64,000 nucleotides of DNA from Myxococcus guangdongensis (GTDB lineage: Bacteria > Myxococcota > Myxococcia > Myxococcales > Myxococcaceae): contig NZ_JAJVKW010000018.1 in assembly GCF_024198255.1 (NCBI RefSeq), forward strand, positions 1 to 64,000. The letters are read 5' to 3'. The position numbers and the translations under genes were made by a program. Shown here in pieces: positions 1 through 8,013 of the stretch (positions are counted from its first letter, which is position 1; each line of letters starts with the position of its first letter). The notes under the pieces were generated by a model. The model ran no database searches, had not been told where the DNA came from, and saw nothing but the letters and a program-made list of their open reading frames with translations.

Positions 1-1380
1 CGCCCAGCTTTCCTTCCGTACCCACTTCACGCGCGACGCGCGTCACCTCGGACGCGAACGAGTTGAGCTGGTCCACCATCGTGTTGATGGTGTTCTTCAG
101 CTCCAGAATCTCGCCGCGCACGTCCACCGTGATTTTCTTCGACAGGTCACCGCGCGCCACCGCCATCGTCACCTCGGCGATGTTGCGCACCTGGGACGTG
201 AGGTTGGAGGCCATGGAGTTCACGTTGTCCGTGAGGTCCTTCCACGTGCCACCCACGCCCTTCACCACCGCCTGACCGCCCAGCTTTCCTTCCGTACCGA
301 CTTCCTTCGCGACGCGCGTCACCTCGGACGCGAAGGACGACAGCTGGTCCACCATCGTATTGATGGTGTTCTTCAGCTCCAGCACTTCGCCGCGCGCATC
401 GACGGTGATCTTCTTGGACAGGTCACCCTTGGCGACGGCCGTGGTCACCTCAGCGATGTTGCGCACCTGGGACGTCAGGTTCGACGCCATCGAGTTCACG
501 TTGTCCGTGAGGTCCTTCCACGTGCCGGCCACACCCTTCACGACGGCCTGACCGCCCAGCTTTCCTTCCGTACCGACTTCGCGCGCGACGCGCGTCACCT
601 CGGACGCGAACGAGTTGAGCTGGTCCACCATCGTGTTGATGGTGTTCTTCAGCTCCAGAATCTCGCCGCGCACGTCCACGGTGATCTTCTTCGACAGGTC
701 ACCGTTCGCGACCGCCGTCGTCACCTCGGCGATGTTGCGCACCTGGGACGTGAGGTTGGACGCCATGGAGTTCACGTTGTCCGTGAGGTCCTTCCACGTG
801 CCGCCCACGCCCTTCACCACGGCCTGACCGCCCAGCTTTCCTTCCGTACCCACTTCACGCGCGACGCGCGTCACCTCGGACGCGAACGAGTTGAGCTGGT
901 CCACCATCGTGTTGATGGTGTTCTTCAGCTCCAGAATCTCGCCGCGCACATCCACCGTGATTTTCTTGGACAGGTCACCGTTGGCGACGGCCGTGGTCAC
1001 CTCGGCGATGTTTCGCACCTGGGACGTGAGGTTGGACGCCATGGAGTTCACGTTGTCCGTGAGGTCCTTCCACGTACCGCCCACGCCCTTCACCACGGCC
1101 TGACCGCCCAGCTTTCCTTCCGTACCCACCTCGCGCGCCACGCGCGTCACTTCCGAGGCGAAGGACGACAGCTGGTCCACCATCGTGTTGATGGTGTTCT
1201 TCAGCTCCAGAATCTCACCGCGCACGTCCACGGTGATCTTCTTCGACAGGTCGCCCTTGGCGACGGCCGTGGTCACCTCGGCGATGTTTCGCACCTGCGA
1301 CGTCAGGTTCGACGCCATCGAGTTCACGTTGTCCGTGAGGTCCTTCCAAGTGCCGGCGACGCCCTTCACGCGGGCCTGTC
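1..1380 (-). repeat. 276-bp tandem repeats encoding HAMP units
   Basis: Five consecutive units of exactly 276 bp (92 codons) can be aligned at 1, 277, 553, 829 and 1105, and a sixth, more divergent unit begins at 1381. Each starts with the same cgcccagctttcc word (reverse of the coding strand). Two subtypes are visible by the residues before SFASEVTRV: Gln-Leu-Asn in the units at 1, 553 and 829, and Gln-Leu-Ser at 277 and 1105. Differences between copies are mostly synonymous, which suggests recent duplication or gene conversion inside the array. The array probably continues beyond the left edge. Confidence 0.95.
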
Positions 1381-1948
1381 CGCCCAGCTTTCCCTCGGTA
1401 CCCACCTCGCGCGCCACGCGCGTCACCTCCGAGGCGAAGGCGCCGAGCTGCTCCACCATGCCGTTCACCAGCCGGGCGGTGCGGAAGAACTCGCCCTTCA
1501 GCGGCCGGCCATCCACCTCCACCGCCACCGTCTGGGACAAATCGCCCTTGGCCACCGCGCCGATGACGCGGCCCATCTCCGTCGTGGGCTGCACCAGGTC
1601 CGCCACCAGCGTGTTCACCGACTCCACGCAGTCGGCCCAGGACCCCACCGCGCTCACCACGTGGGCGCGCTGGGTGATGCGGCCCTCCTTGCCCACCACG
1701 TTGCCGATGCGCTCGAACTCGTGCGCCATGCGCTCGTTGAGCTCGATGATTTCGTTCAGCGAGTCGGCGACCTTGCCCGCGTTGCCCACCTTGTCCACGG
1801 GCATGCGCACGGAGAAGTCACCCTTGCGCACCGCCGTCAGCACCCGCAGCAACTGCCGCGAGTCCAACGCATCCGAGTCGTCCTCCACGGGGCGCTGCGG
1901 TGGCACCACCGCGCGAGCGCGACGCGAGACAACCTTCTTCACAGTCAT
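1..1948 (-). CDS. HAMP-array sensor kinase, N-terminal part (runs off left edge)
   Basis: The gene enters the window from the left and reads leftward from an ATG at 1948, so at least 649 codons are present and the C-terminus is missing. The first ~25 residues are basic and Val/Arg-rich. Next comes a divergent HAMP-like unit with motifs such as VRKGDFSVRMP, then a chain of near-identical 92-residue HAMP units, each containing ASNLTSQVRNIAEVTTAVAKG-type and ASEVTRVAREVGTEG-type segments. No transmembrane segment is visible, so the protein is probably cytoplasmic. Arrays like this head group III (Nik1/Os-1-like) hybrid histidine kinases, where the HAMP chain relays signals to a C-terminal kinase. 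The kinase domain itself lies outside the window and is inferred. The family call is strong and the output is not seen. Confidence 0.88.
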   Translation of the reverse strand, partial: MTVKKVVSRRARAVVPPQRPVEDDSDALDSRQLLRVLTAVRKGDFSVRMPVDKVGNAGKVADSLNEIIELNERMAHEFERIGNVVGKEGRITQRAHVVSAVGSWADCVESVNTLVADLVQPTTEMGRVIGAVAKGDLSQTVAVEVDGRPLKGEFFRTARLVNGMVEQLGAFASEVTRVAREVGTEGKLGGQARVKGVAGTWKDLTDNVNSMASNLTSQVRNIAEVTTAVAKGDLSKKITVDVRGEILELKNTINTMVDQLSSFASEVTRVAREVGTEGKLGGQAVVKGVGGTWKDLTDNVNSMASNLTSQVRNIAEVTTAVANGDLSKKITVDVRGEILELKNTINTMVDQLNSFASEVTRVAREVGTEGKLGGQAVVKGVGGTWKDLTDNVNSMASNLTSQVRNIAEVTTAVANGDLSKKITVDVRGEILELKNTINTMVDQLNSFASEVTRVAREVGTEGKLGGQAVVKGVAGTWKDLTDNVNSMASNLTSQVRNIAEVTTAVAKGDLSKKITVDARGEVLELKNTINTMVDQLSSFASEVTRVAKEVGTEGKLGGQAVVKGVGGTWKDLTDNVNSMASNLTSQVRNIAEVTMAVARGDLSKKITVDVRGEILELKNTINTMVDQLNSFASEVTRVAREVGTEGKLG

Positions 1949-2170
1949 GGAGAGCCCCTGCACGTCCCTGGGATGGGCGCGGCCACTGCGTTGTCCCGCG
2001 CTTCCCCGGGCCCCGACAGCCCCCTCGGGAGGCCCTGGTGCCCACCACAGGACACTCGCCCGCGACTTCGTGCGCCAGCCAACATTGACCCAGGGGGCCT
2101 TCACCACAGGGGGTGAAATCCGGAGCGCTCTCCGCGCCTGCTCGCCCGCCCGGGAGGAAGGCGGTTCGGC

Positions 2171-2992
2171 TCAGTGCCGCACGCGCGGCTTCGGGGCGCG
2201 CACGTGGACCTCCATGCGCGCGTCCCCCGCCACCACGCTGCTGAGCACCTCCTGCTGCTCGGGCCCCAGCCGCGCCACCGCGCGCAGCGTGGCCACCAGC
2301 AACAGCGCCTCCACCGTGGAGGGCACCCCCACGCCGCCCGCGCCCGTCTTCAGCGGCATGGGCAGCCGGGGCACCCGCCCGGCCGAGGACAGCGCCTCCA
2401 CCGCGTACGCCGGCGACGTGTCCAGCGTCACCGCGATGGCGGGCAGCTCCTGCGCCGACTCCGCCTGTCCCTGCGCCTGCATGTGCATCAGCTGCTGGAG
2501 CGCGCCCGGCTGGAAGTACAGCGCCAGCCCCGCCCGGCCGTCACCGGTGTGGAACACGCAGCCCTCGAAGGTGTGCGTCAGGGGACCGGACACCGCCACC
2601 TCGAAGGGCTGGCTGTCATCCCAATGCGTCCACGGACGCGCCTCCCAGTACTCGGTGGCCGCCTGCACGAACAACAGCGCCTTGTCCGAGCCGAGCCCGG
2701 ACAACCCCCGCTGTCCCCAGGCCAGGAACGTGGCGATGGCCGCGCGCGACGACAACGCCGCCTCCGTCGGCTCCTCCGCCCGCACGCCCAGGGCGGCGCC
2801 AGCCTCCGCGAGGGCCGGCTCGCACCGCGCCGACTCGCGCTCCTCCAGCCCCTCCAGGAGCACCGTCAGGCCCGCCACGTCGTCGCGCTCGAACACGGGC
2901 GCGGACGGCTCCCCGGTGTCGGAGATGCGCAGGTACACGTCCGTCGCGCCCTGGGAGAGCGGCACCGGGCCCAGCTTCAGCAGGTAGAACAT
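2171..2992 (-). CDS. hypothetical protein, 273 aa
   Basis: I do not recognise a family. The protein begins MFYLLKLGPVPLSQGATDVYL, has no signal peptide or membrane segment, and is mixed alpha/beta in character with a central Trp-rich stretch (EYWEARPWTHWDDSQPF, about residues 114-130). The third codon positions are strongly G/C, as expected of a real gene here. It starts 13 bp downstream of the stop of the receiver-domain gene, on the same strand, so it is probably co-transcribed with the receiver and KaiC-like genes and may serve the same signalling unit. That link rests only on position. Confidence 0.75.
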   Translation of the reverse strand: MFYLLKLGPVPLSQGATDVYLRISDTGEPSAPVFERDDVAGLTVLLEGLEERESARCEPALAEAGAALGVRAEEPTEAALSSRAAIATFLAWGQRGLSGLGSDKALLFVQAATEYWEARPWTHWDDSQPFEVAVSGPLTHTFEGCVFHTGDGRAGLALYFQPGALQQLMHMQAQGQAESAQELPAIAVTLDTSPAYAVEALSSAGRVPRLPMPLKTGAGGVGVPSTVEALLLVATLRAVARLGPEQQEVLSSVVAGDARMEVHVRAPKPRVRH

Positions 2993-3005
2993 GGGGAGGG
3001 CTCTT

Positions 3006-3374
3006 CTAGAGAGCGCGCTTGCCGTCCAGGGCCTTGCGGACCTGCTTCATCAGCGCGGGGATGTCGAAGGGCTTCTGGAGGAAGGGGACGCCCGGGTACT
3101 CCGCGCGCAGGGCGGCCACGTCCACCGCGCTCATGCCCAGCAGCGACACGCCCTTCCACTCCGGCTCCGTGCGGATGTGCTTGATGAGCGCGGGGCCGTC
3201 CATCACCGGCATCATCCAGTCGGTGAGGACCAGGTCCGGGCGCAGCTCGCTCATGCGCGCCAGCGCCTCTCGCCCATGAGAGGCGGTCAGGACCCGGTAG
3301 CCCTCCTCGCGCAAAAGGTCCGCGAGGGCCTCCAGGATGCCCTGCTCGTCATCCACCACCAGGACCGTCTCCAT
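3006..3374 (-). CDS. CheY-like stand-alone response regulator receiver
   Basis: The 122-residue protein is a single receiver domain with no output domain. Acidic pocket residues Asp8-Asp9, phospho-acceptor Asp52 (in LVLTDWMMP), Ser82 at the Thr/Ser switch position and the Lys101-Pro102 pair are all in place. I chose the METVLVVDDE start at 3374. The frame is open further upstream, but the extension carries no domain sequence and would overlap the KaiC-like gene by about 30 bp. The gene follows the KaiC-like ATPase by 25 bp on the same strand. Myxobacteria often combine stand-alone receivers with separate kinases. Candidate partners are the nearby HAMP-array kinase and the KaiC-like protein, which is an inference. 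Confidence 0.93.
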   Translation of the reverse strand: METVLVVDDEQGILEALADLLREEGYRVLTASHGREALARMSELRPDLVLTDWMMPVMDGPALIKHIRTEPEWKGVSLLGMSAVDVAALRAEYPGVPFLQKPFDIPALMKQVRKALDGKRAL

Positions 3375-3399
3375 ACGGGCGGGCTTCGCTCCTCGTGAA

Positions 3400-4875
3400 T
3401 CAGGGATGGCCACCGCTCCGGTGGCGGGCAAGCCCCGTCAACAGGGTGTCCAGGGCGACTTCGAAGGGGGGCTGTACCTCGATTCCTTGGCGGGAGATGA
3501 CGAACTCCCGGATGGAGGGGTCGTAGTCGGTGTCCCGCAGCTTGAAGATGGTCAGGAGCCGGCGCAGACGCCCCTCCAGCTCCACGTGACGCAGGAAGAA
3601 GAGGTTCTCCGCGACGGCGGAGGGCCCCGGCTCCAGCGGGACGTCGAGCACCGGCCCGAACAGGCGCGGTGTCTCCAGACTGAAGATGGTGGTCGCGCTC
3701 GAGGAGCGCAGCTCCTGCGTGAGCGCCGCGAAGAACGACGGCATGCGCGAGGGGTCCGGCGCCGCCTGGCTCATGGCGGGCAGCCCGTCCACGAAGACGC
3801 GGGACACCTTGTGCTTGCGCACCGTGCTCAGGAGCTGGTCCGCGAGCACGTCCAGGATGCACTCCGCGGGAGGCTGCCAGAGCAGGTGCATCCGGCCCTC
3901 CTTCACCGCGCCGGACATGTCCATGCCGGCGGCCGCCACCTTGTGAAGCAGCCGCTCGGGCGACTCGTAGAAGCCCATGTACAGACAGCTCTCGCCCTGC
4001 CTCAGTCCCTCGGCGAGCAGGCTGCTGCCCATCAGCGTCTTGCCGCTGCCCGGAGGCCCCAGAATCAACGACGTGGAGCCCGCCGCCAGCCCGCCGGGGA
4101 AGAGCACGTCCATGGACGGGATGCCGAAGTGGACCCGCTGCGTGCTGGGCTCGGGCGGCGGGCCACGCCGCATCCGGGCCTCCAGCCGGGGGAAGACCTC
4201 CAGCCCCGCGTTGGAGATGCGGAAGGTGTGCACCCCTCCCATCGTCGCGCCCCCGCGGAACTTGCGGACCTGCAGCTCGCGCCAGGAGCGCACGCCCAGG
4301 GTCCGCTCGCGCAGCTCCAGGATGCCATCCACCATGGTGTACTCGGGGTGGACGGTGGGGCCGTTGGAGCTGGTGAGCATCAGCGCGGTGAAGCGGGACA
4401 GGCCCGCGGACACCTGCAGCTCGTGGATGAACTTCTTGAAGTCGCGGCTGCTGCCGGCCGCCTCCTGGGCCTGCACCAGGCCGTCCAGCACCAGGATGTT
4501 GGCGTTGTGGTTGCGCACCTCGCGGCGCAGGAGCTCCAGCAGCCCTGGCAGGCCCTGCTCCTCCAGCGTGCGGAAGCCGCTGACGTAGTACACGCCATCC
4601 GGCAGCAGCGCGGGGTCGAAGAAGGCCATGTCGCGCATGTTGGCCAGCATGCGGGCGTGCGACTCGGCCAGGAGCGTCACGTAGAGGCAGCGCACCCCGG
4701 TGCGGCCCTGGTGGTAGCAGAGCTGGTTGGCGAAGAGTGTCTTGCCCGCCCCGGGCTCGCCCACGACGATGTAGACACCCGAGGTGATGAGGCCGCCGCC
4801 CAGCACGGCGTCCAGCCCGGGCACGCCCGTGGACACCCGCGCGTCCTGCCGCGGCGCTTGCTCGGAAGGAGACAT
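3400..4875 (-). CDS. KaiC-like double RecA/ATPase domain protein
   Basis: The 491-residue protein contains two tandem KaiC (RecA-superfamily) domains. Walker A motifs are GEPGAGKT near residue 40 and GPPGSGKT near residue 275, each preceded by the typical opening (STGVPGLDAVLGGG; GIPSMDVLFPGG). Walker B-like strands (ILVLDGL; RVFVDGL) are present in both. KaiC relatives outside cyanobacteria are signalling ATPases, not clock proteins, and no KaiA or KaiB gene is visible here. The start at 4875 gives MSPSEQAPRQ. A TTG six codons upstream is also in frame but less likely. The receiver gene lies 25 bp downstream, and this pairing of a KaiC-like ATPase with a single-domain receiver recurs in bacteria. 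Confidence 0.9.
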   Translation of the reverse strand: MSPSEQAPRQDARVSTGVPGLDAVLGGGLITSGVYIVVGEPGAGKTLFANQLCYHQGRTGVRCLYVTLLAESHARMLANMRDMAFFDPALLPDGVYYVSGFRTLEEQGLPGLLELLRREVRNHNANILVLDGLVQAQEAAGSSRDFKKFIHELQVSAGLSRFTALMLTSSNGPTVHPEYTMVDGILELRERTLGVRSWRELQVRKFRGGATMGGVHTFRISNAGLEVFPRLEARMRRGPPPEPSTQRVHFGIPSMDVLFPGGLAAGSTSLILGPPGSGKTLMGSSLLAEGLRQGESCLYMGFYESPERLLHKVAAAGMDMSGAVKEGRMHLLWQPPAECILDVLADQLLSTVRKHKVSRVFVDGLPAMSQAAPDPSRMPSFFAALTQELRSSSATTIFSLETPRLFGPVLDVPLEPGPSAVAENLFFLRHVELEGRLRRLLTIFKLRDTDYDPSIREFVISRQGIEVQPPFEVALDTLLTGLARHRSGGHP

Positions 4876-4946
4876 GAGGCGCTCATACCGCAAAACGGAG
4901 CCCTGGCGCGCCTGGATTGCTTACAGGGATGCGATAAGGCGGCGGG

Positions 4947-5555
4947 TCAGTGCGCGGCGACGACCACGAAGTGCTCCTGGACGTGCCGCAGGTCCGAGGC
5001 GTGCGACACCCGGAACTCATAGCGGCCCGGCCTGTCGATGCGCACGCGCAGGGGGGTGGCGGCGGCGCCCGTCCGGGCGATGAACTCGTGGACGCAGCGC
5101 GCCTCGTCGCAGCCCACCCTCGCGAGCGCCGGGGGATGGAGCAGGAAGTCCAGGGGCGGCGAGGTCTCGAGCTGGACGGTGGCCGGCGCGCCCGAGTGGA
5201 CGTCGTGGGTCCACGGCAGCTCCAGCCACCCCGCCCCATTCCCGGGCAGACGGAAGGCGACCTCCCTCGCCGGCAATCGCACGGGGCCTGGGTCGCCCCC
5301 TCGCTCCCCCGTCGCGCGCAGCACCAGCGCCCCCAGCAGCACCGCGCCCATCAACACGCCCGCGGCGAGGCCAGGGCCCCGCAGCACGGGGGCCGCGCGC
5401 GCCGGTGCGGCGATGGGGGCCCGCTCCGAGCGCTCGAGCGCGGCCTGGAGGCGCGAGCGCAGCGCGGGTGAGGGCTTCTGGGCGCGCAGCGCGCCGAGCG
5501 CCGCGCGGAGCTCCGCGGGGAGGGGCGGCGGTGTGTCCTCGTCCTCGGCGCTCAT
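4947..5555 (-). CDS. probable membrane anti-sigma factor partner
   Basis: The 202-residue protein has an acidic/proline-rich cytoplasmic N-terminus (residues 1-60), one membrane segment at about 61-80 (GLAAGVLMGAVLLGALVLRA) and a ~120-residue extracytoplasmic beta-rich domain with two Cys in a CDEARC motif. Its ATG overlaps the stop of the ECF sigma gene (ATGA), so the two are translationally coupled. In ECF loci this position and topology usually belong to the anti-sigma factor. The zinc-binding HxxxCxxC motif of classical zinc anti-sigma factors is absent, so this would be another class. The regulatory role is inferred from context. Confidence 0.72.
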   Translation of the reverse strand: MSAEDEDTPPPLPAELRAALGALRAQKPSPALRSRLQAALERSERAPIAAPARAAPVLRGPGLAAGVLMGAVLLGALVLRATGERGGDPGPVRLPAREVAFRLPGNGAGWLELPWTHDVHSGAPATVQLETSPPLDFLLHPPALARVGCDEARCVHEFIARTGAAATPLRVRIDRPGRYEFRVSHASDLRHVQEHFVVVAAH

Positions 5556-6139
5556 GGAGGGCCTCCTTCTCCGAGCGGCTGAGCCTGCCGGCCCGACGCC
5601 TCGGCGAACAACACCCCCAGCCGCGCGCGGCCGCGCGAGTGTCGACTCTTCACCGTGCCCATCGGCAGCCCGAGCACCCGCGCCACCTCGTCGTAGGCCA
5701 GCTCCTCCACGTCGCACAGCAGCACCACCAGGCGGAACTTCTCCGGCAGCGCGCGCAGGCAGGACATGAGCAGCTCCGCCTCCTCGCAGCCGCACAGCCG
5801 CGCCTCCGGGTCTGGCTGCTCCACGCCGCCGACGAAGAGCGAGCCCAGCACCGACGACGCGCCCTCCAGCACCGACTCCAGCAGCGAGCGTCGGCGCGCC
5901 GACGAGCGGCGGTGCTCCAGGAACTGGTTGCGCGCGATGCCGCACAGCCAGGCCAGCGAGGGTGGGCCCTCCAGCGCCCGGTGGACGTAGGCCCGCACCA
6001 GGGTGTCCTGCAGCACGTCCTCGGCCTCCTGACGGTCGCGGCACAAGGCGAGACAGAAGCGATGGAGCCTGGGCAACAGCGGCTCCACCTCGGCCTCGAA
6101 GCGCTCCCGCTGCCGCTCGACGGGGCTGGCCTGTTCCAT
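5552..6139 (-). CDS. ECF-type RNA polymerase sigma factor
   Basis: The 195-residue protein has a sigma-2 region (LCRDRQEAEDVLQDTLVRAY, then SLAWLCGIARNQFLEHRR) and a sigma-4 helix-turn-helix (LRALPEKFRLVVLL, then LAYDEVARVLGLPMGTVKSR). This is the typical size and layout of an extracytoplasmic-function sigma factor. I chose the ATG at 6139 (MEQASPVERQ) because the open frame upstream has no sigma homology. It is divergent from the SulP/Dab operon, with 227 bp between the two starts. The downstream membrane protein overlaps it by 4 bp and is the presumed anti-sigma factor. Control of the divergent operon by this sigma factor is plausible but untested. Confidence 0.93.
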   Translation of the reverse strand: MEQASPVERQRERFEAEVEPLLPRLHRFCLALCRDRQEAEDVLQDTLVRAYVHRALEGPPSLAWLCGIARNQFLEHRRSSARRRSLLESVLEGASSVLGSLFVGGVEQPDPEARLCGCEEAELLMSCLRALPEKFRLVVLLCDVEELAYDEVARVLGLPMGTVKSRHSRGRARLGVLFAEASGRQAQPLGEGGPP

Positions 6140-6341
6140 TCTCAATCCAGACACGACACCGCCCACCGTCCCATGCCATGAGAATCCAAGACACCCAGGG
6201 CACATGCGAGCCCATTCATGGGGGACACCTCCCGCATCTGTCTTGAAGAAACAGGATGAATCAAGCGCGGGAACCCGCGCGTGTCTCGTTCCATCTCCCC
6301 GCTCGAAAGATGGGCGTGACGGAGCCGGCTGGCGCTGTCCG

Positions 6342-6355
6342 CCCGTGTACACGGG
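6342..6355. promoter_or_regulatory. 14-bp perfect palindrome upstream of sulP-like gene
   Basis: The sequence CCCGTGTACACGGG is a perfect palindrome ending 11 bp before the SulP-family ATG. The same 14-mer recurs at 38865-38878, at the end of a gene. It could be a repressor operator or a small hairpin masking the ribosome binding site. No cognate regulator is identifiable. Confidence 0.4.
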
Positions 6356-6366
6356 GGATGTGAGTC

Positions 6367-8013
6367 ATGTCCGGGACGCAGTCCGATGTCAGTCATTCGC
6401 CTGGAACCGGGGGGCCATCCGCCTGGAGACACGATGTCGTCTCGGGCTTCCTCGTCTTCCTGCTCGCGCTGCCGTTGTGTCTGGGTATCGCCATGGCGAG
6501 CGGCTTTCCGCCGGTGGCCGGAATCCTCACGGCGGTGGTGGGCGGGCTGCTCTCCACCTGGCTGGGCAGCGCGAGGCTGACCATCAAGGGGCCCGCGGCG
6601 GGGCTCATCGCCATCGCGGTGGGCGCGGTGACGGAGCTGGGGGGCGGTGACGGGGCGCTCGGCTATCGCAGGGCGTTGGCGACGCTGGTGGTGGCGGCGC
6701 TGCTCCAGGTGCTCTTCGCGCTCTTGCGAGCGGGGCGGCTGGGGGACTTGTTCCCCTCCTCGGTGGTGCACGGGATGCTCGCGGCCATCGGCATCACCAT
6801 CTGCGCCCGGCAGGCCCATGTCCTGCTCGGCGTGACACCCTCGACCCGGGGCGTGTTGGCGTTGTTGGCGGAGGTGCCGCGCAGCGTGGCGCGGCTGAAT
6901 CCGGAGATTGCGCTCATCGGGGTGTTGAGCCTGGGGGTGTTGTTCGGCCACGCGGCGCTGGCCCGGCGCGGAGGGTGGGCGAAGCGTGTCCCGGCGCCAC
7001 TGGTGGTGCTCGCGATGGCGGTGCCGCTGGCGTGGGTGTTCGACCTGGAGCACGCGCACACCTTCACGTTCTCCCACACCGTGTTCTCGGTGGGGCCCGA
7101 GCAGCTCGTGAACCTGCCGGGCAACCTGCTCGGCGCGGTGACGTTCCCGGACTTCGCCGGCGCGTGGTCGCTGGTGGGGCTCAAGTACGTGGTGATGTTC
7201 GCGCTGGTGGGCAGCGTGGAGTCGCTGCTCACCGTCAAGGCGGTGGACCTGCTGGCGCCACAGCAGCCGCGCTCGGACCTGGACCGGGACTTGTTGGCCA
7301 CGGGCGTGGGCAACCTGGTGGCGGGGCTCATCGGTGGGTTGCCGATGATTTCAGAGGTGGTCCGCAGCTCCGCCAACCTGGCGTACGGGGCGCGCAGCCG
7401 CCTGTCGAACTTCTTCCACGGCCTGTTCCTGTTGTTGTTCGTGGCCTTCGCGCCCGGGCTCATCCATCGGATTCCGCTGGCCGCGCTCGCGGGGATGCTC
7501 ATCTTCACGGGCGTCCGACTGGCCTCGCCTGGAGAGCTGGTGAAGGCGTGGCGCATCGGCGCGGAGCAGGTGCTCATCTTCTGCTTCACGGTGGGGGTGA
7601 CGCTGGCCACGGACCTGTTGGTGGGCGTGGCCTCCGGCATCGTGTTGAAGGTGGGGCTGCACCTGCTCCACGGCGTCTCCGTGAGGGAGCTGTGGCGCGC
7701 CGACATCCAGGAGCACTCGGGCCCGGACGGCGTGGTGCTGCGCGTGCGTGGCGCGGCGGTGTTCACCAACTTCCTGGGGCTCAAGCGGCGACTGGAGCGC
7801 CACGCCGGGGCGGGCCGCGTCGAGGTGGACCTGACCGAGGTCCGGCTGGTGGACCACACGGTGATGCAGCGGTTGCATGAGCTGACGCAGGAGTGGTCGC
7901 GGGAAGGGCGGCGACTCCGGGTGCTCGGACTGGAGCAGCACCGGAGCGTGTCGTCGCATCCGTTGTCGGCGCGGAGGAAGCCGGCGGGTGGCGACCTGGG
8001 GCTGACGCCATGA
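6367..8013 (+). CDS. SulP-family inorganic anion transporter
   Basis: The 548-residue inner-membrane protein starts with RHDVVSGFLVFLLALPLCLG, the first helix of SLC26/SulP carriers. It continues with the Pro/Gly-rich TIKGPAAGLIAIAVGAV segment, about a dozen hydrophobic spans, and a C-terminal STAS domain (about residues 450-530, including VFTNFLGLKRRLER and VEVDLTEVRLVDHTVMQRL). Family members carry sulfate, bicarbonate or other anions with Na+ or H+. Its stop overlaps the ATG of the dabA-like gene (ATGA at 8010-8013), placing it in the DAB operon. Bicarbonate is therefore the favoured substrate, since SulP proteins serve as dissolved-inorganic-carbon carriers in several autotrophs. Substrate choice cannot be read from the sequence. 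Confidence 0.93.
   Translation: MSGTQSDVSHSPGTGGPSAWRHDVVSGFLVFLLALPLCLGIAMASGFPPVAGILTAVVGGLLSTWLGSARLTIKGPAAGLIAIAVGAVTELGGGDGALGYRRALATLVVAALLQVLFALLRAGRLGDLFPSSVVHGMLAAIGITICARQAHVLLGVTPSTRGVLALLAEVPRSVARLNPEIALIGVLSLGVLFGHAALARRGGWAKRVPAPLVVLAMAVPLAWVFDLEHAHTFTFSHTVFSVGPEQLVNLPGNLLGAVTFPDFAGAWSLVGLKYVVMFALVGSVESLLTVKAVDLLAPQQPRSDLDRDLLATGVGNLVAGLIGGLPMISEVVRSSANLAYGARSRLSNFFHGLFLLLFVAFAPGLIHRIPLAALAGMLIFTGVRLASPGELVKAWRIGAEQVLIFCFTVGVTLATDLLVGVASGIVLKVGLHLLHGVSVRELWRADIQEHSGPDGVVLRVRGAAVFTNFLGLKRRLERHAGAGRVEVDLTEVRLVDHTVMQRLHELTQEWSREGRRLRVLGLEQHRSVSSHPLSARRKPAGGDLGLTP

Noticed and set aside
1185..2987. 600-codon plus-strand open frame
   Set aside because: It is the antisense of the HAMP-array gene and the hypothetical gene at 2171-2992. 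It lacks domain sequence and is open only because of high G/C bias on the other strand.
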